This document shows positions 1-8,077 of a stretch of 64,000 nt of DNA, in pieces. The position numbers were made by a program, and so were the translations under genes. Location: contig NZ_WTYP01000001.1 in NCBI RefSeq assembly GCF_009828095.1, positions 806,001 to 870,000 on the forward strand, in the 5' to 3' direction. The first letter of the stretch is position 1. The number at the start of each line of letters is the position of its first letter. Source of the DNA: Pontixanthobacter luteolus (GTDB taxonomy: Bacteria > Pseudomonadota > Alphaproteobacteria > Sphingomonadales > Sphingomonadaceae). Under the pieces are notes generated by a model. The model searched no databases and had not been told where the DNA came from. It saw only the letters and a list, made by a program, of their open reading frames with translations.

Positions 1-1
1 T

Positions 2-1297
2 GAAGATCTGTGTCAGGCGATGAACGAGGATTTCGGCAATCGCAGCCGTGACCAGTCGATGATGACCGATATCGTCGGCAGCGTGAATTTCGGCAAATAT
101 TGCCTCAAGCATCTCGACAAATGGGCCAAGCCTGAAAAGCGCAAGCCGACATTCCCGCTCGGGTTGCTGGGAGCGAAGGCGGAATTGCGGTTTGAGCCAA
201 AGGGCGTGATCGGCATTCTCAGTCCGTGGAATTTCCCCGTACAGCTGTCTTTCAATCCGCTGATGCAGGTTCTTGCAGCCGGCAATCGGGCGATGATCAA
301 GCCATCTGAGTTTACTGAGAAAACGTCTGACATGATGGCTGAATTGGTTGAGAAATACTTCGCCCAGGACGAAGTCGCCGTAATTACCGGCAGCCCGGAA
401 GTGGCGCAGGCGTTCTCGTCGCTTCAGTTCGACCATCTGGTGTTCACCGGATCGACCGCTACGGGCCGCAAGGTGATGGAGGCTGCGGCACGCAATCTGG
501 TGCCGGTAACGCTGGAACTGGGCGGCAAGTCGCCAGTCGTGCTTGGCCATAGCGCCGATCTGGAGAAGGCGGGCGAACGCATCGCAATGGGCAAGATGAT
601 GAATGCAGGGCAGATTTGCCTCGCGCCCGATTACATGATCGTCCCCGAGGACAAGGAAGAGGCAGCCGTCGCCGCCGTTCAGCTTGGGGTGCACAACCAG
701 TATCCGACCTTGCTGGACAATGACGATTACGCCTCTGTCGTGACCGACCGTCATTTCGATCGCTTGCAAGGCATGGTGGCCGACGCACGCGAAAAGGGTG
801 CCGAGGTGATCGAGGTTAATCCAGGCGAGGAAGATTTTTCCAACACCAACAGTCGCAAGATGCCTCTGACGATCCTTCGCAACGTCAATGATGATATGCA
901 GGCCATGCAGGAAGAAATCTTCGGGCCGGTGCTGCCGGTGAAAACCTATAAGAATGTTGGAGAGGCCATTGATTACGTGAACGACCATGATCGTCCGCTG
1001 GGTCTCTATTATTTCGGCACCGACAAGGCAGAACGTGAGCAGGTTCTCAAGCAGACAATTTCTGGCGGCGTCACCGTCAACGATGTTATCTTCCATGTCG
1101 CGATGGACGACCTGCCGTTTGGCGGGGTGGGGCCATCGGGAATTGGATCGTACCACGGACCTGAGGGCTTCAAGGAATTCAGCCACGCGCGTTCAGTCTA
1201 CAGCCAGCCCAAGATTGACGTAGCCGGAATCGCCGGGTTCAAGCCGCCTTACGGCAAGGCGACAAAGAAGGCGATTTCGACCCAGTTGAAGAAATGA
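2..1297 (+). CDS. Aldehyde dehydrogenase, coniferyl-aldehyde-dehydrogenase-like (5' partial)
   Basis: NAD(P)-dependent oxidation of an aldehyde to a carboxylic acid in the cytoplasm. The reading frame is open to the left edge, so the true start lies outside the window; an internal ATG at 20 is probably not the start. Counting from that ATG, the general-base glutamate motif LELGGKS lies near residue 166 and the catalytic cysteine is C200 in GQICLAPDY. The nucleotide-binding region includes SPWNFP and FTGSTATGRK. The overall pattern (short N-terminus, ICLAPDY around the cysteine) fits the coniferyl/short aldehyde dehydrogenase group rather than betaine or succinate-semialdehyde types. Substrate cannot be fixed from sequence. 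The stop overlaps the next gene by four bases (ATGA), so the two are probably co-translated. Confidence 0.9.
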   Translation, partial: EDLCQAMNEDFGNRSRDQSMMTDIVGSVNFGKYCLKHLDKWAKPEKRKPTFPLGLLGAKAELRFEPKGVIGILSPWNFPVQLSFNPLMQVLAAGNRAMIKPSEFTEKTSDMMAELVEKYFAQDEVAVITGSPEVAQAFSSLQFDHLVFTGSTATGRKVMEAAARNLVPVTLELGGKSPVVLGHSADLEKAGERIAMGKMMNAGQICLAPDYMIVPEDKEEAAVAAVQLGVHNQYPTLLDNDDYASVVTDRHFDRLQGMVADAREKGAEVIEVNPGEEDFSNTNSRKMPLTILRNVNDDMQAMQEEIFGPVLPVKTYKNVGEAIDYVNDHDRPLGLYYFGTDKAEREQVLKQTISGGVTVNDVIFHVAMDDLPFGGVGPSGIGSYHGPEGFKEFSHARSVYSQPKIDVAGIAGFKPPYGKATKKAISTQLKK

Positions 1298-2547
1298 GGG
1301 TTTCGGCGTTGCTGCTCGCACTCGCGGCGGCAGCCTGTACCTATCAGCGACCGGTTCAGCCCGTCATTCCGGTCGATAGGGCGGCCCCGGTTTGGCGTGC
1401 GGTTTCAGCCGGCACAGGAGCGGTTTCCGGTGAGGCCGAACTGGCTGAACTGGCGCTGGCATATCCTGACAGCGCATCCGTCCATTTGCGGCTGCTGCAG
1501 GCATATTTCGGTGCAGAGAATGCGGCAGGGACAGTGCGAGAGGCGTTATGGCTGGCCGTGCGCGGATACTCTTTTGGCGAAGATGCACGCGGCAGGATCC
1601 TCGATTTAGCGGGTGAGACCGCCACAGCTGACAGGTTGAGCAGATTACTTGCGCAAAACGCCGTGCGGATAGAAAAGAGTGTTGCGACGGCATCCGTGCC
1701 AGATGACGTGTTACTGGTTGAAGGTGTGGCGGTGGATCCGCTGACCGGGGGCCTGATTGTGTCATCGGTAGTGTCACGAACTCTGGCAAGTCAGTCTGCT
1801 CCTGGTGTCTGGAATACTGTGTCTCCATCCGATGCCGGCAATCTTAGCGGTATGGCCTTTGATGTTCCGCGTGGAATGTTCTGGGTTGCGTCGGGTGACC
1901 TGGGCATGATGCCGCAGGGGGATGAGCCATTTCGCGGCATTTACGGTTTCCGGCAGGGTGAACCGGACAATCCGATCCAGATCGCAGCGCCAGACGGCGT
2001 GAATCTTTCCGATGTGACAGTGGCCGCTGACGGTACGGTGTATGCTAGCGATCCGGTTGGCGGCGGCATCTACATGCTCGCGGGTGGCCGGATTTCAGAA
2101 TTTGTTGCACCCGGCACCTTTCGCTCCCCGCAAGGTCTCGCAATCTCTGCTGATGGGCGCAGGATTTACGTCAGCGACTACAGATACGGCATAGCTATTG
2201 TAGACTTGCAGACAGGTTCGGTCTCTCGTCTAGGATCGGCCCGGCCGATGATCCTCGATGGAATCGACGGAATCTGGCGTGTCGGTAACAGCCTGATCGC
2301 AATCCAGAACGGGATGATGCCGATGCGGATTGTGGAAATCTCTCTTTCGCCAAATGGCAATTACGCGACCGCTTTGAAGGTGCTGGAGCAGAACCATTCG
2401 GAGTGGTCAGAGCCGCTCGGTGGGTCAATTTACGGGGGCGCTCTTTACTACGTTTCCACGGGGCAATGGGACAAATTCGAGGCCGGCGGAACGCTGAAAG
2501 ACGGGCTCTCGCCAATTCCCACGCAGGTGCGCCGCCTGCCCCTTTGA
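1294..2547 (+). CDS. Predicted lipoprotein with SMP-30/NHL-like beta-propeller
   Basis: 417 residues. The N-terminus MRVSALLLALAAAAC is a lipoprotein signal peptide with a lipobox ending at C15, so the mature protein should be membrane-anchored on the periplasmic side. Residues about 40-110 are helical and alanine-rich. From about residue 140 onward, repeats of the type VAVDPLTGGLIVSS, VTVAADGTVYASDP and LAISADGRRIYVSDY recur, which is typical of six-bladed SMP-30/gluconolactonase or NHL propellers. I see no catalytic metal ligands that would prove lactonase activity, so the function is unknown. Its ATG overlaps the aldehyde dehydrogenase stop (ATGA), suggesting a shared transcript and possibly a shared substrate pathway. 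Confidence 0.75.
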   Translation: MRVSALLLALAAAACTYQRPVQPVIPVDRAAPVWRAVSAGTGAVSGEAELAELALAYPDSASVHLRLLQAYFGAENAAGTVREALWLAVRGYSFGEDARGRILDLAGETATADRLSRLLAQNAVRIEKSVATASVPDDVLLVEGVAVDPLTGGLIVSSVVSRTLASQSAPGVWNTVSPSDAGNLSGMAFDVPRGMFWVASGDLGMMPQGDEPFRGIYGFRQGEPDNPIQIAAPDGVNLSDVTVAADGTVYASDPVGGGIYMLAGGRISEFVAPGTFRSPQGLAISADGRRIYVSDYRYGIAIVDLQTGSVSRLGSARPMILDGIDGIWRVGNSLIAIQNGMMPMRIVEISLSPNGNYATALKVLEQNHSEWSEPLGGSIYGGALYYVSTGQWDKFEAGGTLKDGLSPIPTQVRRLPL

Positions 2548-2590
2548 TCGAAACGCAAGCTTTCTCGCCAAATTTGCAAGCGGCTGACCC

Positions 2591-2619
2591 TTGCACCTGC
2601 GCTCTGAGAGGCCTAGAGG
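2591..2619 (+). promoter_or_regulatory. Candidate promoter of the nuo operon (TTGCAC-N17-TAGAGG)
   Basis: In the 103-base gap before nuoA, TTGCAC (2591-2596) is followed after 17 bases by TAGAGG (2614-2619). The same -35/-10 pair with the same 17-base spacing, and an identical TCTGAGAG block in the spacer, stands directly before tRNA-Arg at 47884-47912, which makes a chance match unlikely. The -10 is weak against TATAAT. Confidence 0.5.
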
Positions 2620-2650
2620 CGGGCACGAATTTGAACCCTAGGATTCATGC

Positions 2651-3025
2651 GTGTTCGACCCATTACAATATCTTCCGATCCTGATTTTCCTGTTCATTGC
2701 AGCGGGATTGTCGGCTCTGTTCGTCTTTTTGCCGATGGGCGTTTCGCGTCTGACGGGCTCACACAATCCCGATGCTGAAAAGCTGAGCGAGTATGAGTGC
2801 GGCTTCCCCGCATTCGAAGACCCTCGCAGCCAGTTTGATGTTCGCTTCTATCTTGTCGCGATCCTGTTCATCATCTTCGACCTGGAGGCGGCATTCCTCT
2901 TCCCGTGGGCAGTCAGCCTCGAATTCACCGGTTGGGCCGGCTGGATCACCATGATGACCTTCCTGCTCGAACTGATCATTGGTTTTGCATACGCGTGGAA
3001 AGTAGGAGCTCTGGAATGGGAGTAG
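2651..3025 (+). CDS. nuoA: NADH-quinone oxidoreductase subunit A
   Basis: 124-residue membrane subunit of complex I, at the junction between the peripheral and membrane arms. Three transmembrane segments are visible (about residues 7-28, 63-85 and 93-114). The family loop between TM1 and TM2 is present ([22 protein letters not shown]), including the conserved cysteine. The start is GTG at 2651, since the nearby ATG at 2647 is out of frame; AGGA at 2640-2643 may serve as ribosome binding site. It is the first gene of the nuo operon and its 3' end overlaps nuoB by 10 bases. Confidence 0.96.
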   Translation: MFDPLQYLPILIFLFIAAGLSALFVFLPMGVSRLTGSHNPDAEKLSEYECGFPAFEDPRSQFDVRFYLVAILFIIFDLEAAFLFPWAVSLEFTGWAGWITMMTFLLELIIGFAYAWKVGALEWE

Positions 3026-3579
3026 ATAACGCCATGACCGCAGCTCACATGCCAACGGCACAAGGCGGCGAGGTTCGCCAGCCAAACGCGGATTATTTCA
3101 ACGCGCTTCAGACCGAGGTTAATGACAAGGGATTCCTGGTCACGAGCACCGAAGACCTGTTTGAATGGGCGCGTACCGGTTCGCTCTGGTGGATGACCTT
3201 TGGTCTCGCTTGCTGCGCAGTCGAGATGATCCACGTTAATATGCCGCGTTATGATATGGAGCGGTTCGGCGTCGCCCCGCGCGCGTCACCGCGCCAGTCC
3301 GACGTTATGATCGTTGCCGGCACTCTGTGTAACAAGATGGCTCCGGCTCTGCGCAAGGTCTATGACCAGATGTCCAATCCGAAATATGTCATTTCGATGG
3401 GCAGCTGCGCAAATGGCGGTGGTTATTACCATTACAGCTACAGCGTGGTTCGCGGGTGTGACCGTATCGTACCGGTGGATATCTATATTCCCGGTTGTCC
3501 ACCGACGGCAGAAGCTTTGCTCTATGGCGTGATGCAGTTGCAGCGGAAGATCCGCCGTAGCGGCACGATCGAGCGTTAA
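3016..3579 (+). CDS. nuoB: NADH-quinone oxidoreductase subunit B
   Basis: 187 residues, peripheral-arm subunit carrying the terminal [4Fe-4S] cluster N2 that reduces quinone. The cluster ligands are visible: the adjacent cysteines in LACCAVEM, the cysteine in GSCANGGG and the one in PGCPPTAE. The frame is open upstream to 2905, but that extension is an out-of-frame reading of nuoA. I chose ATG 3016 because GTAGGAG lies 7 bases upstream; ATG 3034 is a possible alternative. Translational coupling to nuoA is likely. Confidence 0.96.
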   Translation: MGVDNAMTAAHMPTAQGGEVRQPNADYFNALQTEVNDKGFLVTSTEDLFEWARTGSLWWMTFGLACCAVEMIHVNMPRYDMERFGVAPRASPRQSDVMIVAGTLCNKMAPALRKVYDQMSNPKYVISMGSCANGGGYYHYSYSVVRGCDRIVPVDIYIPGCPPTAEALLYGVMQLQRKIRRSGTIER

Positions 3580-3593
3580 GGGCGGTAACCGAC

Positions 3594-4442
3594 ATGGCTG
3601 TACTTCACTCCGCCCCCAAATTCGCCGCGAATGACGGTGTTCAGGAAACCCTCGCTGCGGCGATGGGTTCGATGCTGCTTGATGCGCGCGAAACGCACGG
3701 CGAAATCTCCTTCACTGTCAAGCGTGACAGCATCGAAGATGTCCTGCGTCTACTGCGCGATGACCACGCTTATCAGCAGCTTATGGAGATCGCTGGTGTC
3801 GATTTTCCTGGCCGCGAAGAGCGTTTCGAAGTCGTCTACATGCTGCTTAGCGTGACCAAAAACCACCGCGTGATGGTCAAGGTCAGCGCTTCTGAAGATA
3901 CGCCTGTGCCGACAGTAACGACGCTGTGGCCGAATGCTGGCTGGCTCGAACGTGAAGTGTTCGACATGTACGGCGTGCTGTTCGACGGAAACACCGATCT
4001 CCGCCGGATCCTGACCGATTACGGTTTTGAAGGGCACCCCTTTCGCAAGGATTTCCCGCTCACCGGCTATACCGAACTGCGTTATTCCGAAGACGAAAAG
4101 CGCGTTGTCTACGAACCGGTGAAACTGGCACAGGATCTGCGTCAGTTCGATTTCATGAGTCCTTGGGAGGGCGCAGATTACGTTCTTCCAGGTGACGAGA
4201 AAGCGGATACCCCGCCGGTAGACGAGCCCAAGACAACTGAGAGCCCCAAGCAGACAGGTGCTGGGGCCAAAGCGGATGCCAAGGCGGCTGAAAAAGTCAG
4301 CGATGGCGCGCCAGACAAGGAAAAGGGCGGCAAGGCTGCGAACCCTCCTGAACCGACAGAGGATCGCCCCGCCAAGAAAGCCCGCAAGGGTAAAACGACC
4401 GACACCAAGGCTGCTACCAAGCCGAAGGGAGGGGCCAAGTAA
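3594..4442 (+). CDS. nuoC: NADH-quinone oxidoreductase subunit C with long charged C-terminal tail
   Basis: 282 residues; the 30-kDa-type subunit of the peripheral arm that packs with NuoD around the quinone site. Residues 1-195 form the usual NuoC fold, with the signature [17 protein letters not shown] and the [20 protein letters not shown] segment. From about residue 197 to the end, some 85 residues are low-complexity, rich in Lys, Ala, Pro, Glu and Thr, with no recognisable fold. Typical bacterial NuoC stops near 200 residues, so this tail is an addition. The stop overlaps nuoD by one base (TAATG). Confidence 0.95.
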   Translation: MAVLHSAPKFAANDGVQETLAAAMGSMLLDARETHGEISFTVKRDSIEDVLRLLRDDHAYQQLMEIAGVDFPGREERFEVVYMLLSVTKNHRVMVKVSASEDTPVPTVTTLWPNAGWLEREVFDMYGVLFDGNTDLRRILTDYGFEGHPFRKDFPLTGYTELRYSEDEKRVVYEPVKLAQDLRQFDFMSPWEGADYVLPGDEKADTPPVDEPKTTESPKQTGAGAKADAKAAEKVSDGAPDKEKGGKAANPPEPTEDRPAKKARKGKTTDTKAATKPKGGAK

Positions 4443-5653
4443 TGGGCGTCCAACTCGAAGAATCGCCGACTACCGGTGATGAGGTCATCTCCAATTACAC
4501 CATCAATTTCGGCCCGCAGCACCCTGCGGCGCACGGCGTTTTGCGGATGGTCATGGAGCTCGATGGGGAAATCATCGAACGGATCGATCCCCATGTCGGA
4601 TTGCTGCACCGCGGCACCGAGAAACTGATCGAGCACAAAACCTACCTGCAGGCGCTGCCGTATTTCGACCGTCTCGATTACTGCTCGCCGCTTTGCCAGG
4701 AACATTCCTACGTTCTCGCGATCGAGAAGATGTTGAATGTCGAAGTGCCCGAGCGCGCCCAGTATCTGCGCGTTCTGTTCGCCGAGCTGACCCGTATCTG
4801 CAACCACATGCTTAACATTGGTGCGCATGTGATGGATGTTGGTGCGATGACGCCGAACCTGTGGGTGTTCGAGCTTCGCGAAGATTGCATGAACTTTTTC
4901 GAACGGGCTTCTGGCGCGCGCATGCACGCGGCATGGTTCCGTCCGGGCGGTGTGCACCAGGATGTGCCGCTGAAACTGCTCACCGACATTGGTGACTGGG
5001 TCGATGGCCGCCTGCCGGAACTGTTCGGCGACGCGATGAGCCTGGTGCTCGACAATCGCATCTTCAAACAGCGTAACGTTGACATCGCGCATGTCGGCAA
5101 GGAAGACGCGCTAGCCTGGGGCTTCTCGGGCCCGATGATCCGTGCTGCCGGTATCCCCTGGGATTTGCGCAAGTCGCAGCCATACGATGTTTATGACCGA
5201 ATGGATTTCGAAATCCCGGTTGGGACGAATTCGGATTGCTATGATCGCTTCGTCGTTCGCGTGAAAGAAGTCTACGAGAGCGCCAAGATCATCAAGCAGT
5301 GCCTTGCGGAAATGCCCGAAGGGCCAATCTGCTCGGACGACCGCAAGGTTTCCCCGCCCAAGCGCGGCGAAATGAAGCAGTCGATGGAAGCGCTCATCCA
5401 CCACTTCAAGCTGTACACAGAGGGCTTCCATGTCCCTGCGGGCGAAGTCTACGTGGCGACCGAGAGCCCCAAGGGCGAATTCGGCGTCTATCTGGTCAGC
5501 GACGGATCGAACAAACCGTATCGCTGCAAGATTCGTCCGACAGCGTTCAGCCACCTTCAGGCGATGGATTTCATGTCGAAAGGCCACATGCTGCCGGACG
5601 CGACCGCCATTCTCGGCGCGATCGACGTGGTGTTCGGGGAGTGCGACCGGTGA
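4442..5653 (+). CDS. nuoD: NADH-quinone oxidoreductase subunit D
   Basis: 403 residues, the 49-kDa subunit that forms the quinone pocket with NuoB. The family N-terminus [20 protein letters not shown] is present, as are [12 protein letters not shown] and [14 protein letters not shown]. It is related to the large subunit of [NiFe] hydrogenases but has lost the metal-binding cysteines, as expected. Length is normal for an unfused NuoD. It follows nuoC with a one-base overlap; 54 bases without features separate it from nuoE. Confidence 0.97.
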   Translation: MGVQLEESPTTGDEVISNYTINFGPQHPAAHGVLRMVMELDGEIIERIDPHVGLLHRGTEKLIEHKTYLQALPYFDRLDYCSPLCQEHSYVLAIEKMLNVEVPERAQYLRVLFAELTRICNHMLNIGAHVMDVGAMTPNLWVFELREDCMNFFERASGARMHAAWFRPGGVHQDVPLKLLTDIGDWVDGRLPELFGDAMSLVLDNRIFKQRNVDIAHVGKEDALAWGFSGPMIRAAGIPWDLRKSQPYDVYDRMDFEIPVGTNSDCYDRFVVRVKEVYESAKIIKQCLAEMPEGPICSDDRKVSPPKRGEMKQSMEALIHHFKLYTEGFHVPAGEVYVATESPKGEFGVYLVSDGSNKPYRCKIRPTAFSHLQAMDFMSKGHMLPDATAILGAIDVVFGECDR

Positions 5654-5707
5654 TTGCGGTGTCTCCAGTTTTCCTCGGTCTGACCAATTCATGCAGAGAG
5701 CAGTCTA

Positions 5708-6376
5708 ATGGCTAATCGTCATCTCGCACACGATACGCCCGAACTCCGCGCGCGCTGGGGCTCTTTCGCTTGGACGGAAGAGAACAAGGCGAAGGCGGAC
5801 TACCATATCGCCAAATATCCACCTGGCCGGCAGAAATCTGCGGTTATGCCGCTGCTAGATCTGGCGCAGCGCCAGGTCGGCGCGGAAACCGATACGCAGG
5901 GCTGGTTGCCGCTGCCGGTGATGGAATACATCGCCGATTATCTCGATATGCCGGTAATCCGTGTGGTCGAGGTTGCGACCTTCTATTTCATGTACAACCT
6001 TGTTCCCGTGGGTAAATTCCACGTGCAAGTCTGCGGAACCACCCCCTGCATGCTGCGCGGTAGCGATGATATTATCGCCGCTTGCAAGAAGCGCGGCATG
6101 GCCAAAGGCGAAGTTTCGGAAGACGGCCTGTGGACGCTGACCGAGGTCGAATGCATGGGCAATTGCGCCACAGCGCCAATGGTTCAGATCAACGACGGCA
6201 ATTACGAAGACCTGACGGTTGAACGGCTCGATGCCGTTCTCGACGCGCTGGCCGCCGGTAAGGAGCCGAAGGAAGGCACGCAGGAGCCGGGGCGTCATAC
6301 CTCCGAGCCGAGCGGCGGCCCGACCACTCTCAAGGATATGGTCGACGCCAATCATGATTACCGGAAGGAATGGTGA
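5708..6376 (+). CDS. nuoE: NADH-quinone oxidoreductase subunit E
   Basis: 222 residues, 24-kDa-type subunit with a thioredoxin-like [2Fe-2S] domain (cluster N1a) in the NADH-dehydrogenase module. Ligands are the cysteines in CGTTPC and in CMGNC. The C-terminal 45 residues (after the ferredoxin domain) are polar and low-complexity. The start ATG 5708 follows AGAGAGCAG. Its TGA overlaps the ATG of the next small membrane gene (TGATG). Confidence 0.96.
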   Translation: MANRHLAHDTPELRARWGSFAWTEENKAKADYHIAKYPPGRQKSAVMPLLDLAQRQVGAETDTQGWLPLPVMEYIADYLDMPVIRVVEVATFYFMYNLVPVGKFHVQVCGTTPCMLRGSDDIIAACKKRGMAKGEVSEDGLWTLTEVECMGNCATAPMVQINDGNYEDLTVERLDAVLDALAAGKEPKEGTQEPGRHTSEPSGGPTTLKDMVDANHDYRKEW

Positions 6377-6573
6377 TGGAGTTCGTACGGACCCGCAAAT
6401 TATCGCGCATCGCCATGTCGCTTGGCAGTCTGTCGGTCATTGCCGGCGGCCTTACGATGTATTTCGGACCGGACGGCCTTGGTGACGGGATGATGATTGC
6501 CGGCTTTGCACTGCTAATTGGCGGCGTGGCTGCGCTCGCATCGACACCGGTTGGAGAAGACGAAGGTGATTGA
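6376..6573 (+). CDS. Small two-TM membrane protein inserted in the nuo operon (first)
   Basis: 65 residues starting MEFVRTRK. Two hydrophobic segments are visible at about residues 13-30 and 37-53, joined by a short glycine-rich loop, with an acidic tail. The frame could begin at ATG 6370, but GGAAGGA at 6363-6369 is correctly spaced only for ATG 6376, which also overlaps the nuoE stop. I do not recognise a named family. Its position between nuoE and nuoF matches where other alphaproteobacterial complex I operons carry unidentified reading frames, so an accessory or assembly role is possible but unproven. Confidence 0.7.
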   Translation: MEFVRTRKLSRIAMSLGSLSVIAGGLTMYFGPDGLGDGMMIAGFALLIGGVAALASTPVGEDEGD

Positions 6574-6615
6574 GCGCACCGTGAATTCTTGCACTCGTAA
6601 CGGGGTATTTTGCTG

Positions 6616-6795
6616 ATGGGCAGCGTACTCCTTTTTGCGGCTGCTGGCCTGCTTGGCTTCCTCCTCGGCGCATATCTTGCCGCTGCAGGTGACAAACAAG
6701 TGGGTGTTGCGCTGATGGCGGCAGGTCTGGTTTTCCAGCTCCTTTCGCTGCGCCAATTGAAAATGCTGAAGAAAGGCGACGGCAATGCTCGCTGA
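6616..6795 (+). CDS. Small two-TM membrane protein inserted in the nuo operon (second)
   Basis: 59 residues starting [11 protein letters not shown]. Two hydrophobic helices (about 3-23 and 31-47) precede a short basic tail. A TTG at 6610 is an in-frame alternative start. The 3' end overlaps nuoF by 11 bases, so translation is probably coupled. The family is unknown to me. Together with the 65-residue protein upstream it forms a pair of tiny membrane proteins at the nuoE-nuoF junction. Confidence 0.65.
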   Translation: MGSVLLFAAAGLLGFLLGAYLAAAGDKQVGVALMAAGLVFQLLSLRQLKMLKKGDGNAR

Positions 6796-8077
6796 CAAGG
6801 ATCGCATCTTTACCAACGTTTACGGTTTTCAGGACTGGGGCCTGAAAGCTGCGCAGAAGCGCGGCGACTGGGACAATACCAAGGACCTGATCGGCAAGGG
6901 TCAGGACGCGATTATCGAGGAAATCAAGGCTTCGGGTCTTCGCGGGCGGGGTGGTGCAGGCTTCCCCACCGGCCTCAAATGGTCGTTCATGCCCAAGGAA
7001 AGCAAAGATGGCCGTCCCAGTTTCCTAGTCATCAATGCCGACGAGTCCGAGCCCGGTTCGTGCAAGGACCGCGAAATCATCCGTCATGATCCACACAAGC
7101 TGATCGAAGGCGCACTGGTTGCCGGTTTCGCGATGCGTGCACGGGCCGCCTACATCTACATCCGCGGCGAGTATATCCGCGAGGCGGAAACGCTGCAGAA
7201 GGCGATCGACGAAGCTTATGCCGCCGGATTGATCGGCAAGAATGCCAGCAAGTCGGGCTATGACTTCGATGTGTTCATGCACCGCGGCGCTGGCGCTTAC
7301 ATTTGCGGTGAAGAAACCGCGATGATCGAAAGCCTCGAAGGGAAGAAAGGCCAGCCGCGCCTCAAACCGCCATTCCCGGCCGGTGCGGGCCTTTATGGCT
7401 GCCCGACCACGGTAAACAACGTCGAAAGCATCGCGGTTGTGCCCACAATCCTGCGCCGCGGCGGTTCGTGGTTCGCTGGCTTTGGCAATGAGGGCAATCA
7501 CGGGACCAAGCTGTTCCAGATCAGCGGCCACGTTGAAAAGCCATGCGTCGTCGAAGAGGAAATGAGCATTCCTTTCCGCGAACTGATCGAAAAGCATTGC
7601 GGCGGCATTCGCGGCGGATGGGACAATCTGCTGGCGGTTATCCCGGGCGGTTCTTCGGTTCCGCTGGTTCCGGCAAAGGACATCATCGATGCGCCGATGG
7701 ATTTCGATGGCCTGAAAGCTGTCGGGTCGGGCCTCGGCACGGCTGCGGTCATCGTGATGGACAAGTCGACCGACATCGTCCGGGCGATTTCGCGCCTCAG
7801 CTATTTCTACAAGCACGAAAGCTGCGGCCAATGCACGCCGTGCCGCGAAGGCACAGGCTGGATGTGGCGCATGATGGAGCGTCTGCGCACCGGCGACGCG
7901 GCAATCGAGGAAATCGATATGCTGCAGCAGGTTACCAAGCAGGTTGAAGGCCACACCATCTGCGCGCTCGGCGATGCCGCAGCGTGGCCGATCCAGGGCC
8001 TGATCAAGCATTTCCGCCCCGAGCTGGAGCGACGAATTCATGAACACAATGCCCAATTTGCGGAGGCGGCCGAATAA
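6785..8077 (+). CDS. nuoF: NADH-quinone oxidoreductase subunit F
   Basis: 430 residues, the 51-kDa subunit that binds NADH and FMN and carries [4Fe-4S] cluster N3. The glycine-rich nucleotide site [14 protein letters not shown] and the FMN-site segment [14 protein letters not shown] lie in the N-terminal third. The cluster ligands are in [12 protein letters not shown], with the fourth cysteine in HTICALGD. Full length. The stop overlaps nuoG by one base. Confidence 0.97.
   Translation: MLADKDRIFTNVYGFQDWGLKAAQKRGDWDNTKDLIGKGQDAIIEEIKASGLRGRGGAGFPTGLKWSFMPKESKDGRPSFLVINADESEPGSCKDREIIRHDPHKLIEGALVAGFAMRARAAYIYIRGEYIREAETLQKAIDEAYAAGLIGKNASKSGYDFDVFMHRGAGAYICGEETAMIESLEGKKGQPRLKPPFPAGAGLYGCPTTVNNVESIAVVPTILRRGGSWFAGFGNEGNHGTKLFQISGHVEKPCVVEEEMSIPFRELIEKHCGGIRGGWDNLLAVIPGGSSVPLVPAKDIIDAPMDFDGLKAVGSGLGTAAVIVMDKSTDIVRAISRLSYFYKHESCGQCTPCREGTGWMWRMMERLRTGDAAIEEIDMLQQVTKQVEGHTICALGDAAAWPIQGLIKHFRPELERRIHEHNAQFAEAAE

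Noticed and set aside
2905-3015. N-terminal extension of nuoB
   Set aside because: It is the out-of-frame reading of the end of nuoA; the ribosome binding site supports ATG 3016.
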